A stretch of 64,000 nucleotides of DNA from Rhizobium sp. SSA_523 (GCF_030435705.1 NZ_CP129382.1:1488001-1552000), one strand, 5' to 3'. Counted from the first letter of the stretch, positions 12,942 to 22,189 are shown. Numbers and translations: made by a program. Notes: generated by a model from the letters alone, not told the origin.

Positions 12942-14195
12942 ATGAACGCCGCCGGACCGCTTCCCGCACATTTCGCAGATCGTCCCTATCATCGCCACTG
13001 GCTCCTGTCGCAGGCAGAGGGCCTGATGGACTTCTTTCAATATAGGGCCGTCAATCCGAAAGGCGGCTTTTACGATCTCGACTGGACGGGCAGACCGCTT
13101 GTGGCCGACAATCCGGTACGCGGCATCCATGCCAGCGCCCGCATGGTCCATTGCTTCGCGATCGCCGATCTCCTGGGGCGGCCGGGGGCGGCCGACATCG
13201 TGGACCATGGCATGCGCTATCTCTGGGAGCGGCATCGCGACCAGACCCATGGCGGCTATGTCTGGCAAGCCGATGATACCGGCGCCGTGGATAGCTCGAA
13301 ACAGGGCTACGGCCATGCTTTCGTGCTGCTTGCCGCCTCCTCCGCCAAGGTAATCGGTCATCCGCTGGCCGACCGCATGCTTGCCGATATCAGTGAAGTG
13401 ATCGAGACGCGCTTCTGGGAGGAACGTCATGGCGCCATTGCGGAGGAGTTTTCCGCGGACTGGCAGCCCGTGCCCGGCTATCGCGGCCAGAACTCGAACA
13501 TGCACCTGACCGAAAGCCTGATGGCGGCCTATGAGGTGACCGGCGAGCGCGCCTATCTGGCCAAGGCCGAACGCATTGCCGACCTGCTGATCAACCGCCG
13601 GGCCCGCGAGGAAGGGTTCCGGGTGGCCGAACATTTCTCCGAGGAATGGGTGGTCGACCGCAATTATTACCATCCCAATGAGATGTTCCGCCCGGCCGGC
13701 ACGACGCCCGGCCATTGGCTGGAATGGGCAAGACTGCTGCTGCAGCTCTATAGCCTGGGCGGCAAGGCGCATGGCTGGATGCCTGAGGCCGCCGAAGCGC
13801 TGTTCGAACGCTCCATCACGCTTGGCTGGGACAAGCAGGCGGGCGGCTTCTTCTATACGCTGGATTGGCAGGACGAGCCGGACAAGACATCGAAACTGTG
13901 GTGGCCCATGTGCGAGGCCGCCGGTGCCGCGCATTTCCTCAATGCCCACGCCCCAAGCGCCTTCCACGAAGACAGCTACCGGATGATCTGGTCGACCATT
14001 GCCAGGCATTTTCTGGATCGCGACAATGGCGGATGGTTCGAGGAGACCACGCAGGACCTCGTTCCGGCCAATAGTCTCTTCCCAGGCAAAGGCGATATCT
14101 ATCACGCCCTGCAGGCATGCCTGATCCCCCTGTTCCCCGCGACGGGAAGCCTCACCAAGGTCATTGCGGAAAGCGGAGGCGCGCTCGGCGCCTGA
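12942..14195 (+). CDS. AGE-family sugar epimerase/isomerase (YihS/mannose isomerase-like)
   Basis: The 417-residue protein is an (alpha/alpha)6 barrel enzyme of the acylglucosamine 2-epimerase family. Residues matching the YihS active site are placed in order and at consistent offsets: R67 in GIHASARM, H188 in NSNMHLTES, H258 and E261 in PGHWLEWARLL, and H388 in GDIYHALQ. This points to an aldose-ketose isomerase acting on free hexoses such as mannose rather than a nucleotide-dependent epimerase, but the substrate is not certain. It is transcribed away from metH and ends at a strong terminator at 14243. Confidence 0.85.
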   Translation: MNAAGPLPAHFADRPYHRHWLLSQAEGLMDFFQYRAVNPKGGFYDLDWTGRPLVADNPVRGIHASARMVHCFAIADLLGRPGAADIVDHGMRYLWERHRDQTHGGYVWQADDTGAVDSSKQGYGHAFVLLAASSAKVIGHPLADRMLADISEVIETRFWEERHGAIAEEFSADWQPVPGYRGQNSNMHLTESLMAAYEVTGERAYLAKAERIADLLINRRAREEGFRVAEHFSEEWVVDRNYYHPNEMFRPAGTTPGHWLEWARLLLQLYSLGGKAHGWMPEAAEALFERSITLGWDKQAGGFFYTLDWQDEPDKTSKLWWPMCEAAGAAHFLNAHAPSAFHEDSYRMIWSTIARHFLDRDNGGWFEETTQDLVPANSLFPGKGDIYHALQACLIPLFPATGSLTKVIAESGGALGA

Positions 14196-14242
14196 GCGGC
14201 AGGGGCAAGACCCTCCCTTGTGACGACATCAGACGTGCAAAC

Positions 14243-14280
14243 AAAGGCCGTCGGCATCATCTGCCGGCGGCCTTTTCGTT
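14243..14280 (+). terminator. Rho-independent terminator after the AGE-family gene
   Basis: AAGGCCGTCGGCA (14244-14256) pairs with TGCCGGCGGCCTT (14262-14274) across a 5-nt loop, with one G-T style mismatch, and is followed by a TTTTCGTTT tract. Confidence 0.85.
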
Positions 14281-14558
14281 TGGTGTCACCGATTTGGGAG
14301 GCAAATGTAAACGCGGCCCGCTTGCGGATTACACGCGAGCACAACCGACCGCCCCGCAATCAGCACTCCGAATGTAAACCTGAGCGTTGTACGCTGCTTT
14401 CTAAATTATGATGGACGAAATTTAGCATTTATCATGTATATTCACGCGTTAACCATTACTTTAACAACAGAATATAAATTCAAACTGTAGAAGAGATGCA
14501 TTCACTATTTGTAGCGACACGCAGCCAGCGGCGATACGACCTCAGAAGGAAGAGTTCG
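14281..14558. other. AT-rich intergenic region before the chemoreceptor gene
   Basis: From about 14390 to 14495 the sequence is clearly more AT-rich than its surroundings and contains no open frame or hairpin I can support. It is the expected promoter region of the chemoreceptor gene. I see no convincing sigma-70 hexamers at correct spacing. Confidence 0.5.
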
Positions 14559-16334
14559 ATGTGGAAATTGCAGGGGCAGGAAAACAACCTTAAGATGCAA
14601 GCTCTCAATGCGGTGGGAGCCAATATCATGATCGCCGATACGCAGCTGACGATCCGCTACATGAATGATGCGGTGCGCGCACTGCTTGTCGAAGCCGAAG
14701 GCGATCTGCGCAAAGACTTCCCGAGTTTGAGCGTCGACAGGCTGATCGGCAGCAATATCGACATATTTCACAAGAACCCGCAGCATCAGCGGCGCATGCT
14801 GGCCTCGCTCCAGAAGCCACACCGCGCCACCATCTGGGTGGGAGGCCGCGCCTTCGACCTCAGCGTGACGCCCCTGAAGAATGCAAACAAGATTGTCGGA
14901 TTCGTCGTCGAGTGGTTCGATGCCAAAGCACGCCTGCTGAACCTCGACTACCACAACCAGATGGAGGCCATCAGCCGCGTGCAGGCGATCATCGAGTTCA
15001 CGCCCGACGGCAAGGTGGTGACGGCAAACGAGAATTTCCTCAAGACGCTGGGCTACAGCCTCGGCGAAATCGTCGGCCAGCACCACAGCCTGTTCGTCGA
15101 TCCGGCCTATGCCGCCAGCGCCGATTACCGGACCTTCTGGTCTCAACTGAATGCCGGGCAGCCGCAAATCGCCGAATTTCCCCGGGTGGGCAAGGGTGGC
15201 AAGCGGGTGGTGATCAATGCCTCCTACAATCCCATTCGCAATGAAAAGGGCGAAGTGGCGAAGATCGTCAAATTCGCGACCGATGTGACCGACCGCGTCC
15301 GGGCCGTGGAGCAGATTGGCGAAGGGCTGCTGTCGCTGGCAAAGGGCAATATGAACTGTTCCATCCAGACGGCCTTCGCTCCGGATTTCGAGACTTTACG
15401 CGAAAGCTTCAATGCCACCGTCGCCCAGCTGGGAGAGACGCTGGGATCAGTCGCCCGATCAACCGAGGAGATCGACACGGGCACGCAGGAGATCAGCCGC
15501 AGCGCCCAGGACCTGTCCAAGCGCACCGAACAGCAGGCCGCCTCGCTGGAGCAGACCGCCGCCGCACTTGATGAGATCACCGCCAATGTGACGACGTCCT
15601 CGCAGCGCGCCGATGAAGCACGCACCGCGGCCTCCACGGCCAATGACAATGCCGTTCGCTCCGCCAAGGTCGTGGCCGATGCTGTCGATGCCATGGCGCG
15701 GATCGAAGCCTCGTCCGGCCAGATCTCCAATATTATCGGAGTGATCGACGAAATCGCCTTCCAGACCAATCTTCTGGCGCTGAATGCCGGGGTCGAGGCG
15801 GCGCGAGCCGGCGAGGCCGGCAAGGGTTTTGCCGTCGTTGCACAGGAAGTGCGGGAACTCGCCCAGCGCTCCGCCGCGGCTGCCAAGGAAATCAAGGGTC
15901 TGATCCAGAATTCCTCGCGCGAAGTCGAGACCGGCGTCCGCCTCGTCAGCGAGACAGGCCACGCCCTGCGAACGATCGAGAGCAATATTGCCGCCGTCAA
16001 TGAGCGGATCGAAGCCATTGCCAGCGCAGCCAAGGAGCAATCCATCGCGCTGGGCGAAGTCAACAGCGCGGTCAACCAGATGGACCAGATGACCCAGCAG
16101 AATGCGGCCATGGTGGAGGAATCCACCGCCGCCAGCAGTTCGCTGGCCTCCGAGACCGCGGGCCTGCGGGCCGTTCTCTCTCACTTCACCTTGCAGGGAC
16201 GCGGTCCGGATGGTGCGGCGCGGCGCGGCGGCGGCAAGCCCGGTACGGCAGATGGGCGAAGCCCGCTGGCACGGCGCCCCCTCGCAGCGGTCCGCGGCAA
16301 CACCGCCTTGAAGGAAGACTGGCAGGATTTCTGA
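14559..16334 (+). CDS. soluble PAS-domain methyl-accepting chemotaxis protein
   Basis: The 591-residue receptor has no transmembrane helix, so it is cytoplasmic. Two PAS-type sensor regions (about residues 10-120 and 125-245, the second with FTPDGKVVTANENFLKTLGYSL) are followed by a short HAMP-like linker and a long coiled-coil signalling domain with the hairpin tip EIAFQTNLLALNAGVEAARAGE. The C-terminus EDWQDF resembles the NWETF-type pentapeptide that tethers CheR and CheB. The frame continues upstream to 14496, but the ATG at 14559 follows AGAAGGAAGAG. No other che genes are in the window, so it is an orphan receptor. PAS domains suggest redox or energy sensing; no haem or flavin ligand can be assigned. 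Confidence 0.9.
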   Translation: MWKLQGQENNLKMQALNAVGANIMIADTQLTIRYMNDAVRALLVEAEGDLRKDFPSLSVDRLIGSNIDIFHKNPQHQRRMLASLQKPHRATIWVGGRAFDLSVTPLKNANKIVGFVVEWFDAKARLLNLDYHNQMEAISRVQAIIEFTPDGKVVTANENFLKTLGYSLGEIVGQHHSLFVDPAYAASADYRTFWSQLNAGQPQIAEFPRVGKGGKRVVINASYNPIRNEKGEVAKIVKFATDVTDRVRAVEQIGEGLLSLAKGNMNCSIQTAFAPDFETLRESFNATVAQLGETLGSVARSTEEIDTGTQEISRSAQDLSKRTEQQAASLEQTAAALDEITANVTTSSQRADEARTAASTANDNAVRSAKVVADAVDAMARIEASSGQISNIIGVIDEIAFQTNLLALNAGVEAARAGEAGKGFAVVAQEVRELAQRSAAAAKEIKGLIQNSSREVETGVRLVSETGHALRTIESNIAAVNERIEAIASAAKEQSIALGEVNSAVNQMDQMTQQNAAMVEESTAASSSLASETAGLRAVLSHFTLQGRGPDGAARRGGGKPGTADGRSPLARRPLAAVRGNTALKEDWQDF

Positions 16335-16398
16335 TCTACCCGCTAAGGCGACCGGGGCCTGACCGCACCCTGCGGGGCCACTCCTGGCCTCGCGATAG

Positions 16399-16502
16399 TT
16401 CAAGATGCGGAGGCAGGCCTAAAATTGTCGGGAATGATAAGGGAGAAATCATCGCGCTTATGGCGGAGCGGGGGTCCGATGATTTCTCCCGCCAATCTTG
16501 AA
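16399..16502. repeat. nested inverted repeat in a 450-bp gene-free region
   Basis: An inner perfect 14-bp inverted repeat, GGGAGAAATCATCG at 16441-16454 and CGATGATTTCTCCC at 16477-16490, is enclosed by a second arm pair TTCAAGAT (16399-16406) and ATCTTGAA (16495-16502). The rest of 16335-16787 contains no gene I can support. There is no T tract after the stem, so it is not a standard terminator. It could be the fold of a small RNA or a degenerate palindromic repeat. Confidence 0.6.
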
Positions 16503-16787
16503 CTGGCACAGAAGCAATGGCCCAGCTGTCCCGCAATAGCACGCGATGCCGTGAAAGGACGTTAAGATCGGGTGAGGACCGGCGGTCACCTGTATCATTC
16601 TGGGACAGATAACCATGTTTGATCTGGAGCAAGGCGGTGGCTGGCCTTCATGCGATGATCGCGCTATCGCAGCAACAGTCCAACAATCATCTTCGCCCCC
16701 GATCCGAATTGACCCGGTGACCTGTTTTCATCCGGTGACCCGCTTGCACCCCATGGTCGCCTTCATCCCCTCACTTCAATTCATCCA

Positions 16788-17630
16788 ATGACCCGCGCCT
16801 TTTCCCGATCCCCTCTGCTCTCGACGCGTCTGGCTCTTGCCATCGGCGTGACCCTGTCGCTTACCGGCCCGGCCGCGCCCCGCGCCATGGCTCAGTCGCA
16901 GAATGCCACCCCCCGCACAGATACCCTGCCCGGCCGACATCAGCCACGGCTGGTCGAACCGCATCTGCATCTTGTCGTCGCTTCCGGTCACGCGCAGGAA
17001 GTCGTTGCCCTCACCTTCGATGCCTGCATGGGCAAGACGGATCACCGGATCCTGTCGACGCTGATCGAACAACAGATCCCAGCGACCATCTTCGTCACGG
17101 CGCGCTGGATCCGCAGCAATCCGCAGGCCGTGGCGCTGCTGCTGGCGCATCCCGACCTTTTCGATGTGGAGAACCACGGCGCAAACCATATCCCGGCGGT
17201 CGATGAGCCTGCCACCATCTACGGTATTGCCGCGGCGGGTTCGCCACAGGCGGTGGCCGAAGAAGTTGCCGGAGGCGCCGCGGCGATGATCGAGGCCGGC
17301 TTTCCCCCGCCGCACTGGTTTCGCGGCTCGACCGCCCGCTACGACCGCAGCGCCATCCAGCTGATCCGGTCGATGGGCTACCGGATCGCCGGCTATTCGA
17401 TCAATGGCGATGGCGGCTCCCTGCTCGGCGCCCGGGAAACGCAAAAGCGGATCGGCCGGGCCAAAGACGGCGATGTCGTCATTGCCCACATCAACCAGCC
17501 AAGCCATGCTGCCGGAGAGGGCGTGGTACAGGCAGTAATCGCGATGAAGCAGCGCCAGGTCAAGTTCGTTCGTCTGTCGGACATGCCGGCCGAAGGGGAC
17601 GACGAGACGACGCTGGCCGGCGGCCGCTGA
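16788..17630 (+). CDS. secreted polysaccharide deacetylase (NodB homology)
   Basis: The 280-residue protein has a Sec-type signal peptide (cleavage near AMA-QSQ, residue 35) and a NodB-homology fold with ALTFDACMGKTDHRIL (catalytic-base Asp at 78), NHGANH with metal-binding H130 and H134, and WFRGSTARYDRSAIQLIRSMGYRIAGYSI. The enzyme class removes N- or O-acetyl groups from polysaccharides in the periplasm or outside the cell. It is a single gene with no adjoining glycan cluster, so its substrate is unknown. The stop codon is followed directly by a remnant of the 266-bp element. Confidence 0.85.
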   Translation: MTRAFSRSPLLSTRLALAIGVTLSLTGPAAPRAMAQSQNATPRTDTLPGRHQPRLVEPHLHLVVASGHAQEVVALTFDACMGKTDHRILSTLIEQQIPATIFVTARWIRSNPQAVALLLAHPDLFDVENHGANHIPAVDEPATIYGIAAAGSPQAVAEEVAGGAAAMIEAGFPPPHWFRGSTARYDRSAIQLIRSMGYRIAGYSINGDGGSLLGARETQKRIGRAKDGDVVIAHINQPSHAAGEGVVQAVIAMKQRQVKFVRLSDMPAEGDDETTLAGGR

Positions 17631-17634
17631 TCCC

Positions 17635-17668
17635 CGCGCCACGCCCGAACCTGATCGAGTTTCGACCC
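17635..17668. mobile_element. 34-bp end remnant of the 266-bp element
   Basis: The stretch from cgcgccacgcccgaa to the terminal gaccc matches the outer 35 bp of the right end of copy 1 with a one-base deletion and two substitutions. No other part of the element adjoins it. It lies 4 bp after the deacetylase stop codon, so it is a decayed or abortive copy. Confidence 0.7.
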
Positions 17669-17720
17669 TGGAAAATCGAGAAAGACAGAAACTACGGAAG
17701 ACGGGGGAAGATAAAGACTT

Positions 17721-17882
17721 GGGATGACAGGGACTTGGGAAGACAGGGATTTGGGAAGACAGGGATTTGGGGAAGTCAGGACGATGCGGAACCGCCGCGA
17801 TAGGAGACGGACACGACAGAAGATAAGCATGACGAACACGGGCGCGACGCACACAGGCGCGACAAATGCGGGCGCGCCGGCG
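17721..17882. repeat. two short minisatellites after the deacetylase gene
   Basis: Units gggatgacagggactt, gggaagacagggattt and gggaagacagggattt run head to tail from 17721 to 17768 (16-bp period), followed by a decayed fourth unit. A second 15-bp array (three units built on gggcgcg, aggcgcg, gggcgcg) runs from 17838 to 17882. The region 17631-17919 holds no gene I trust. Confidence 0.75.
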
Positions 17883-17919
17883 GCTGCCGGTTCGCTATCG
17901 GCTCTGCTCTGTTCAGCCC

Positions 17920-18159
17920 TCAGCGCCTTGCAATATGGATGGCCGGCTTGCCGCGACCCATGGCTTTGTCGCCATCAAGCCGTGCATAAAAATCATCCGC
18001 CCGCGCCTGGCTGATCTGCTGCTGCAGATGCTCGACCTGCAATCGCGCCGTGCGGCTCATCAGGTCCGCCAGCGCTTCATGATCCACGCCATCCGCCCGC
18101 ATGACCATAGCGATCAGCGGATCGCTGGCCAGTTCCGTCATCGTCAGCTCGCACTTCAT
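17920..18159 (-). CDS. small conserved-looking cytoplasmic protein of unknown function
   Basis: The 79-residue product starts MKCELTMTELASDPLIAMV after GGGAGAAGAAG. It is helical, charged and lacks a signal peptide or membrane helix. Its opening, with TELASDPLIAMVxRADGVD, is a pattern I associate with short hypothetical proteins of Rhizobiaceae, but I cannot name a domain. It is divergent from the small gene at 18541, across 381 bp. Confidence 0.6.
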   Translation of the reverse strand: MKCELTMTELASDPLIAMVMRADGVDHEALADLMSRTARLQVEHLQQQISQARADDFYARLDGDKAMGRGKPAIHIARR

Positions 18160-18540
18160 GGCTTCTTCTCCCAAGCTCCTGCGAATCATTACCGAAAATT
18201 GCGACGAAAGTATAACTGTCCGTTGCAGCTCGAATGCGCGCGCCGGTCCTCCAGAGACCCGCGTTCGACGAACGTTCCGCTATCCCCGGAAATGCACAAT
18301 GCCAGGCAGCACGTGTGGTAACTTTCTGATCGACTTGCCTTTTCTTCGTCTCAACAGGTCGCGGAACCTGTGGAAAAGCTGTGCACAACAAAAAATGCGA
18401 GTCTCTGTTTGTTCTCCTTGCGAATTTGCCTCGCGGAGGTGCGCGGGTCGCCGGCACCGGTCAAATTCTTAATCTTCCCCGGCGATAATGGGAACGCGTG
18501 ATCCGTTCACGCGTTCTGGCGGGGAAGCAGGAGGGGTGGA
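18160..18540. other. divergent intergenic region with a GTTC-N7-GTTC match
   Basis: The region lies between two divergent small genes. At 18263-18277 it holds GTTC-GACGAAC-GTTC, which fits the alphaproteobacterial LexA core, although it lacks the extended GTTCTC form and one such match is expected by chance in a window of this size. Two DnaA-box-like words near 18370-18390 (TGTGGAAAA, TGTGCACAA) are too degenerate to call. Confidence 0.35.
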
Positions 18541-18756
18541 ATGAGCATTCTCAGCGTGATCGAAACCTGGTTGAAGCCCTCGCCTGCGGCAATGCCGAAC
18601 AGTCTGATCGATACCGGTACATTTGCGGACGGCATCACCTATCTGATCCGCAACGAGCGTCTTGTCGAGGCGCGTCGCGAAAATCTGAGGACATCCTACG
18701 GGCGTGACCTGCGGGCCGCGCAGAGGATATCCGGACAGCAGCAGGTATCCTTCTGA
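18541..18756 (+). CDS. small protein of unknown function
   Basis: The 71-residue product follows a strong AGGAGGGG Shine-Dalgarno 5 nt before the ATG, which is the main evidence that it is translated. The sequence (MSILSVIETWLKPSPAAMP, then TYLIRNERLVEARRENLRTSYGRD) is basic at its C-terminus and has no membrane segment. I recognise no domain. Confidence 0.5.
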   Translation: MSILSVIETWLKPSPAAMPNSLIDTGTFADGITYLIRNERLVEARRENLRTSYGRDLRAAQRISGQQQVSF

Positions 18757-18939
18757 ACCAAGGCGCGAGGCCTTAAGGGAGAAGGCGGCAGGTCAAGCGC
18801 GCGTGCCGCCTGAACATGACAGTTTGTACGCTACCGCACCAATCGGCTGTGGCCCTCCTTCTTTTGGGCTCAGTCTTGCCACCTTCCGACAAAGCACTAT
18901 AAACCGGAAGGTATTACAGGTGCGGCGTGGGGACATGGA

Positions 18940-21846
18940 ATGTTTCGGCGGACTGGGCTCTCCGGGCCCGATCTAGACAGACTCTTTAATCTATCGCCAA
19001 ATCCCTATGTGATCCTGGATCCCGAGCTGGTGATGGTCGGGATGAATGACGCCTATCTGGCTGCCACCATGCAGTCGCGCGATACGCTCATCGGCCAGCC
19101 CATGTTCAAGGTTTTCCCGAGCGATCCTGAGTCGACCAGCGGACGCTTGCTTCGCCAGTCCTTCGCGAAAGTGCTGGACACGGGCGAGATCGACCATTTG
19201 CCGCTGATCCCCTACCCTATTGCCCGGCCGGACGGCACGATGGTGGAGCGCTATTGGAGCGCCACCCATACGCCGATCAAGACGGATGAGGGCAAGGTCA
19301 AGTTCATCCTGCAGCACACGGTGGACGTGACGGAACTCCATCTCCTCAGGCAGTCGGTCCCCAGCACCTGGAATATCGAAACGGATGTCATGCGCCGCGC
19401 CGATGCCGTGCAGGGCGAGAATCTGGCGCTCGGGCGGGAGCGCGAATATCTGCGCAGCCTCTTCCAGCAGGCGCCCGGCTTCATGGCGGTCCTGCATGGA
19501 CCCGATCATGTCTTCGAAATCGCCAATGCCGCCTATTTCCGGCTGATCGGCCGCTCGGACATCATCGGGCGGACCGTGCGCGAGGCCCTGCCGGAGATTG
19601 ACGGACAGGGATTTTACGAGCTGCTGGACCAGGTTTATGAAAGCGGCAAACCGTTCAGCGCCTTCGGCGCCAGGATCAACCTCCAGCGCGGCGATGGCTC
19701 AACCCCGGAAACGGTCTTCCTCGATTTCATCTATCAGCCGCTGCGGGATGCATCGGGTGCAATCTCCGGCATCTTCGTCCAGGGCAATGATGTCACCGAC
19801 CTGCATAATGCGCAGGAAGCGGCGCGCGAAAGCGAGGACCGGTTCCGGTCGCTGGCCCAGGCTCTGCCCAACCATGTCTGGACAGCCGACGCCGACGGCA
19901 AGGTTGACTGGTGCAATCTTCCGATGCTGGATTATCTTGGCGTCGAGAGCCTTCCGCAGTCGCGGTCCGACGAGAACAGCCTGATGCATCCCGACGATGC
20001 CGGCCGGGTGCGGGCTGCCTGGGATCATTCGATTGCCCATGGCGACGCCTTCCAGGCCGATCTTCGGCTGCGCTGCGCCGATGGCAGCCACCGCTGGTTC
20101 ATCAGCCGCGCCCTTCCCATCCGCAATGCCAGCGGCCAAATCACCCGCTGGGTGGGCACCAATACCGATATCGAGGATCAGAAGAAGACCGAGAACCGGC
20201 TGGAGATTCTTGCCGCGACGCTGGAAACCCGGGTCGAGGAGCGGACTGCGGAACTTCTGCGCACGCAGGAAGTGCTGCGGCAAAGCCAGAAGATGGAAGC
20301 GATCGGCAATCTGGCCGGCGGCATCGCGCATGACTTCAACAATCTGCTCCAGGTGATCAGCGGCAATCTGCAGCTTCTGGCCCGCGATCTGGCGGGCAAT
20401 CCGGTGGCCGAGCGGCGCCTGGAAAGCGCGCTTGCCGGCGCCTCGCGCGGCGTAAGGCTCGCCTCGCAACTTCTCTCCTTCGGGCGCCGCCAGCCCCTGG
20501 CGCCGAAAGTGGTCAATCTCGGCCGTCTGGTGCGCGATATGGACCAGCTGATCCGCCGCAGCCTCGGCGAAGCCATCGAGATCGACACCATAGTCGGCGG
20601 CGGCCTGTGGAACACGCTGGTCGACCCGTCGAATGTGGAAAATGCGCTGCTGAACCTTTCGATCAATGCGCGCGACGCCATGGATGGCCGCGGTCGCCTG
20701 ACCATCGAGCTGGGCAATGCCTATCTCGACGATCATTACGCCCGCAACGCTTTCGATGTGGAGGCCGGGCAATATGTGATGCTGGCCGTCAGCGATACCG
20801 GCTGCGGCATGCCGCCGGAAGTTCTGGCCCGCGCTTTCGATCCCTTCTTCACCACCAAGCCGGAGGGCAAGGGCACAGGGCTTGGCCTTTCCATGGTCTA
20901 CGGCTTCGTCAAGCAGTCCGGCGGCCACATCAATATCTATAGCGAGCCGGGCAGCGGCACGACGGTGCGCATTTACCTGCCGCGCTCCACCGAAGCCGAG
21001 GATCTGATCACCGAGGATGCCGGCGGCGAGATTGCCGGCGGATCCGAAACGGTGCTGGTCGTGGAAGACGACGACGCGGTGCGCGACATCACCGTCAATA
21101 TCCTGGCGGATCTGGGCTACAAGGTCCTGAAGGCGCGGGATGCCGATAGCGGCCTCGCCATTATCGAAAGCGGCGCCCACATTGACCTTTTGTTCACCGA
21201 CGTGGTAATGCCCGGTCGACTGAAGAGCAGTGATCTCGCCCGCAAGGCCAAAGAGCGCCGACCGGATCTGGAAGTCCTGTTCACATCTGGCTATACAGAA
21301 AACTCCATCGTGCATGGCGGACGCCTGGACCCTGGCGTCAACCTGCTGAGCAAGCCCTACACCCGAGAGACATTGGCCCGGCGGATCCGCATCCTGCTCG
21401 ACAGAGCAAAGGAACGCGCCAGAGTGACGCCGGCCGCACTATCCGGAATAAAAACAATGATACCCGAAAAACCCGCCTCCATCCGTGTCTTGTTCTGCGA
21501 AGACGAAGCGCTGATCCGTATTTCGACCGCTGACTATCTCTCCGATTTCGGCTTTACGGTTGTGGAAGCCGGCAATGGCCGGGAGGCGCTGGAGGCGATT
21601 GATGGCGGCGCCATCGATATTCTGGTCACGGATGTGCATCTCCCCGACATGAATGGCCTGGACCTGATCCGCGAGATCCGGGAGTCAGACCCCAACCTGC
21701 CGGTGATCTTTGCCACCGGCGATATGCATGTGCCGGGCTCGGAAGGTCTGGAGCGCGCCAGCCTGATCACCAAGCCCTATGATTACGACCTGCTGGCCAA
21801 GGCCATCCGCGAAATGGTCGGCACGAAAAACATGATCGGCGGCTGA
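18940..21846 (+). CDS. hybrid histidine kinase with PAS sensors and two C-terminal receivers
   Basis: The 968-residue protein has no membrane helix. PAS-type domains span about 10-135, 170-290 and 300-415; a coiled linker leads to HisKA with GIAHDFNNLLQV (phospho-acceptor H464), then a HATPase domain with NARDAMDGRGR, DTGCGMPPE and GKGTGLGLSMV. Receiver 1 (705-820) has D754 in FTDVVMPG; receiver 2 (848-962) has D898 in VTDVHLPD. The HDFNN form of the H-box is that of the FixL/NtrB-like HPK4 group. An in-frame ATG at 21457 sits at the receiver 2 seam. No DNA-binding output or HPt partner lies nearby. Confidence 0.9.
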   Translation: MFRRTGLSGPDLDRLFNLSPNPYVILDPELVMVGMNDAYLAATMQSRDTLIGQPMFKVFPSDPESTSGRLLRQSFAKVLDTGEIDHLPLIPYPIARPDGTMVERYWSATHTPIKTDEGKVKFILQHTVDVTELHLLRQSVPSTWNIETDVMRRADAVQGENLALGREREYLRSLFQQAPGFMAVLHGPDHVFEIANAAYFRLIGRSDIIGRTVREALPEIDGQGFYELLDQVYESGKPFSAFGARINLQRGDGSTPETVFLDFIYQPLRDASGAISGIFVQGNDVTDLHNAQEAARESEDRFRSLAQALPNHVWTADADGKVDWCNLPMLDYLGVESLPQSRSDENSLMHPDDAGRVRAAWDHSIAHGDAFQADLRLRCADGSHRWFISRALPIRNASGQITRWVGTNTDIEDQKKTENRLEILAATLETRVEERTAELLRTQEVLRQSQKMEAIGNLAGGIAHDFNNLLQVISGNLQLLARDLAGNPVAERRLESALAGASRGVRLASQLLSFGRRQPLAPKVVNLGRLVRDMDQLIRRSLGEAIEIDTIVGGGLWNTLVDPSNVENALLNLSINARDAMDGRGRLTIELGNAYLDDHYARNAFDVEAGQYVMLAVSDTGCGMPPEVLARAFDPFFTTKPEGKGTGLGLSMVYGFVKQSGGHINIYSEPGSGTTVRIYLPRSTEAEDLITEDAGGEIAGGSETVLVVEDDDAVRDITVNILADLGYKVLKARDADSGLAIIESGAHIDLLFTDVVMPGRLKSSDLARKAKERRPDLEVLFTSGYTENSIVHGGRLDPGVNLLSKPYTRETLARRIRILLDRAKERARVTPAALSGIKTMIPEKPASIRVLFCEDEALIRISTADYLSDFGFTVVEAGNGREALEAIDGGAIDILVTDVHLPDMNGLDLIREIRESDPNLPVIFATGDMHVPGSEGLERASLITKPYDYDLLAKAIREMVGTKNMIGG

Positions 21847-21871
21847 CACCTCTCGTCCGACCCGCCGCCGC

Positions 21872-21940
21872 CCCGGTCGCATCGGGGCCGCCGCCCCAGT
21901 CGCATCGGGGCCGCCGCCCCGGCCGCATCGGGGCCGCCGC
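21872..21940. repeat. three 23-bp GC-rich tandem repeats
   Basis: Units at 21872-21894, 21895-21917 and 21918-21940 follow the pattern cccrgycgcatcggggccgccgc and differ at one or two positions. They lie in the 343-bp gap between the hybrid kinase and the small secreted protein gene, where I see no other feature. Confidence 0.85.
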
Positions 21941-22189
21941 AGTGAGCCGGTTATGCCGGCCTACAAGCCTATGCGCCCTTCCCTCTCCCGCACGCCATTC
22001 CCCCCGTTTCCGCTCCTGCAGGCGACAGCCCCTCCCCGCAGGACGAGAAACCGCGAAGGCTTTCCGACGCACCAGCGGCGGCGGCTGAACGCTGGCTGAA
22101 CATGCAGTTCGGAAAATATTCAGCCCCACTGTATTAGGTCTTAACTATCGCCTCGGTGGCGGCACACGAAGATGAAGAGGAAGAATGCA

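Noticed and set aside
17724..18014. Possible small protein starting MTNTGATHTGATNAGAP
   Set aside because: It is built on the 15-bp repeat array, overlaps the better-supported minus-strand gene at 17920-18159 and has only a weak Shine-Dalgarno.
18366..18392. DnaA boxes suggesting a replication origin
   Set aside because: The two words (TGTGGAAAA, TGTGCACAA) deviate from TTATCCACA and no AT-rich unwinding element, repABC or parAB genes are present.
21872..21940. CRISPR array from the 23-bp repeats
   Set aside because: The units are directly adjacent with no spacers and there are no cas genes.
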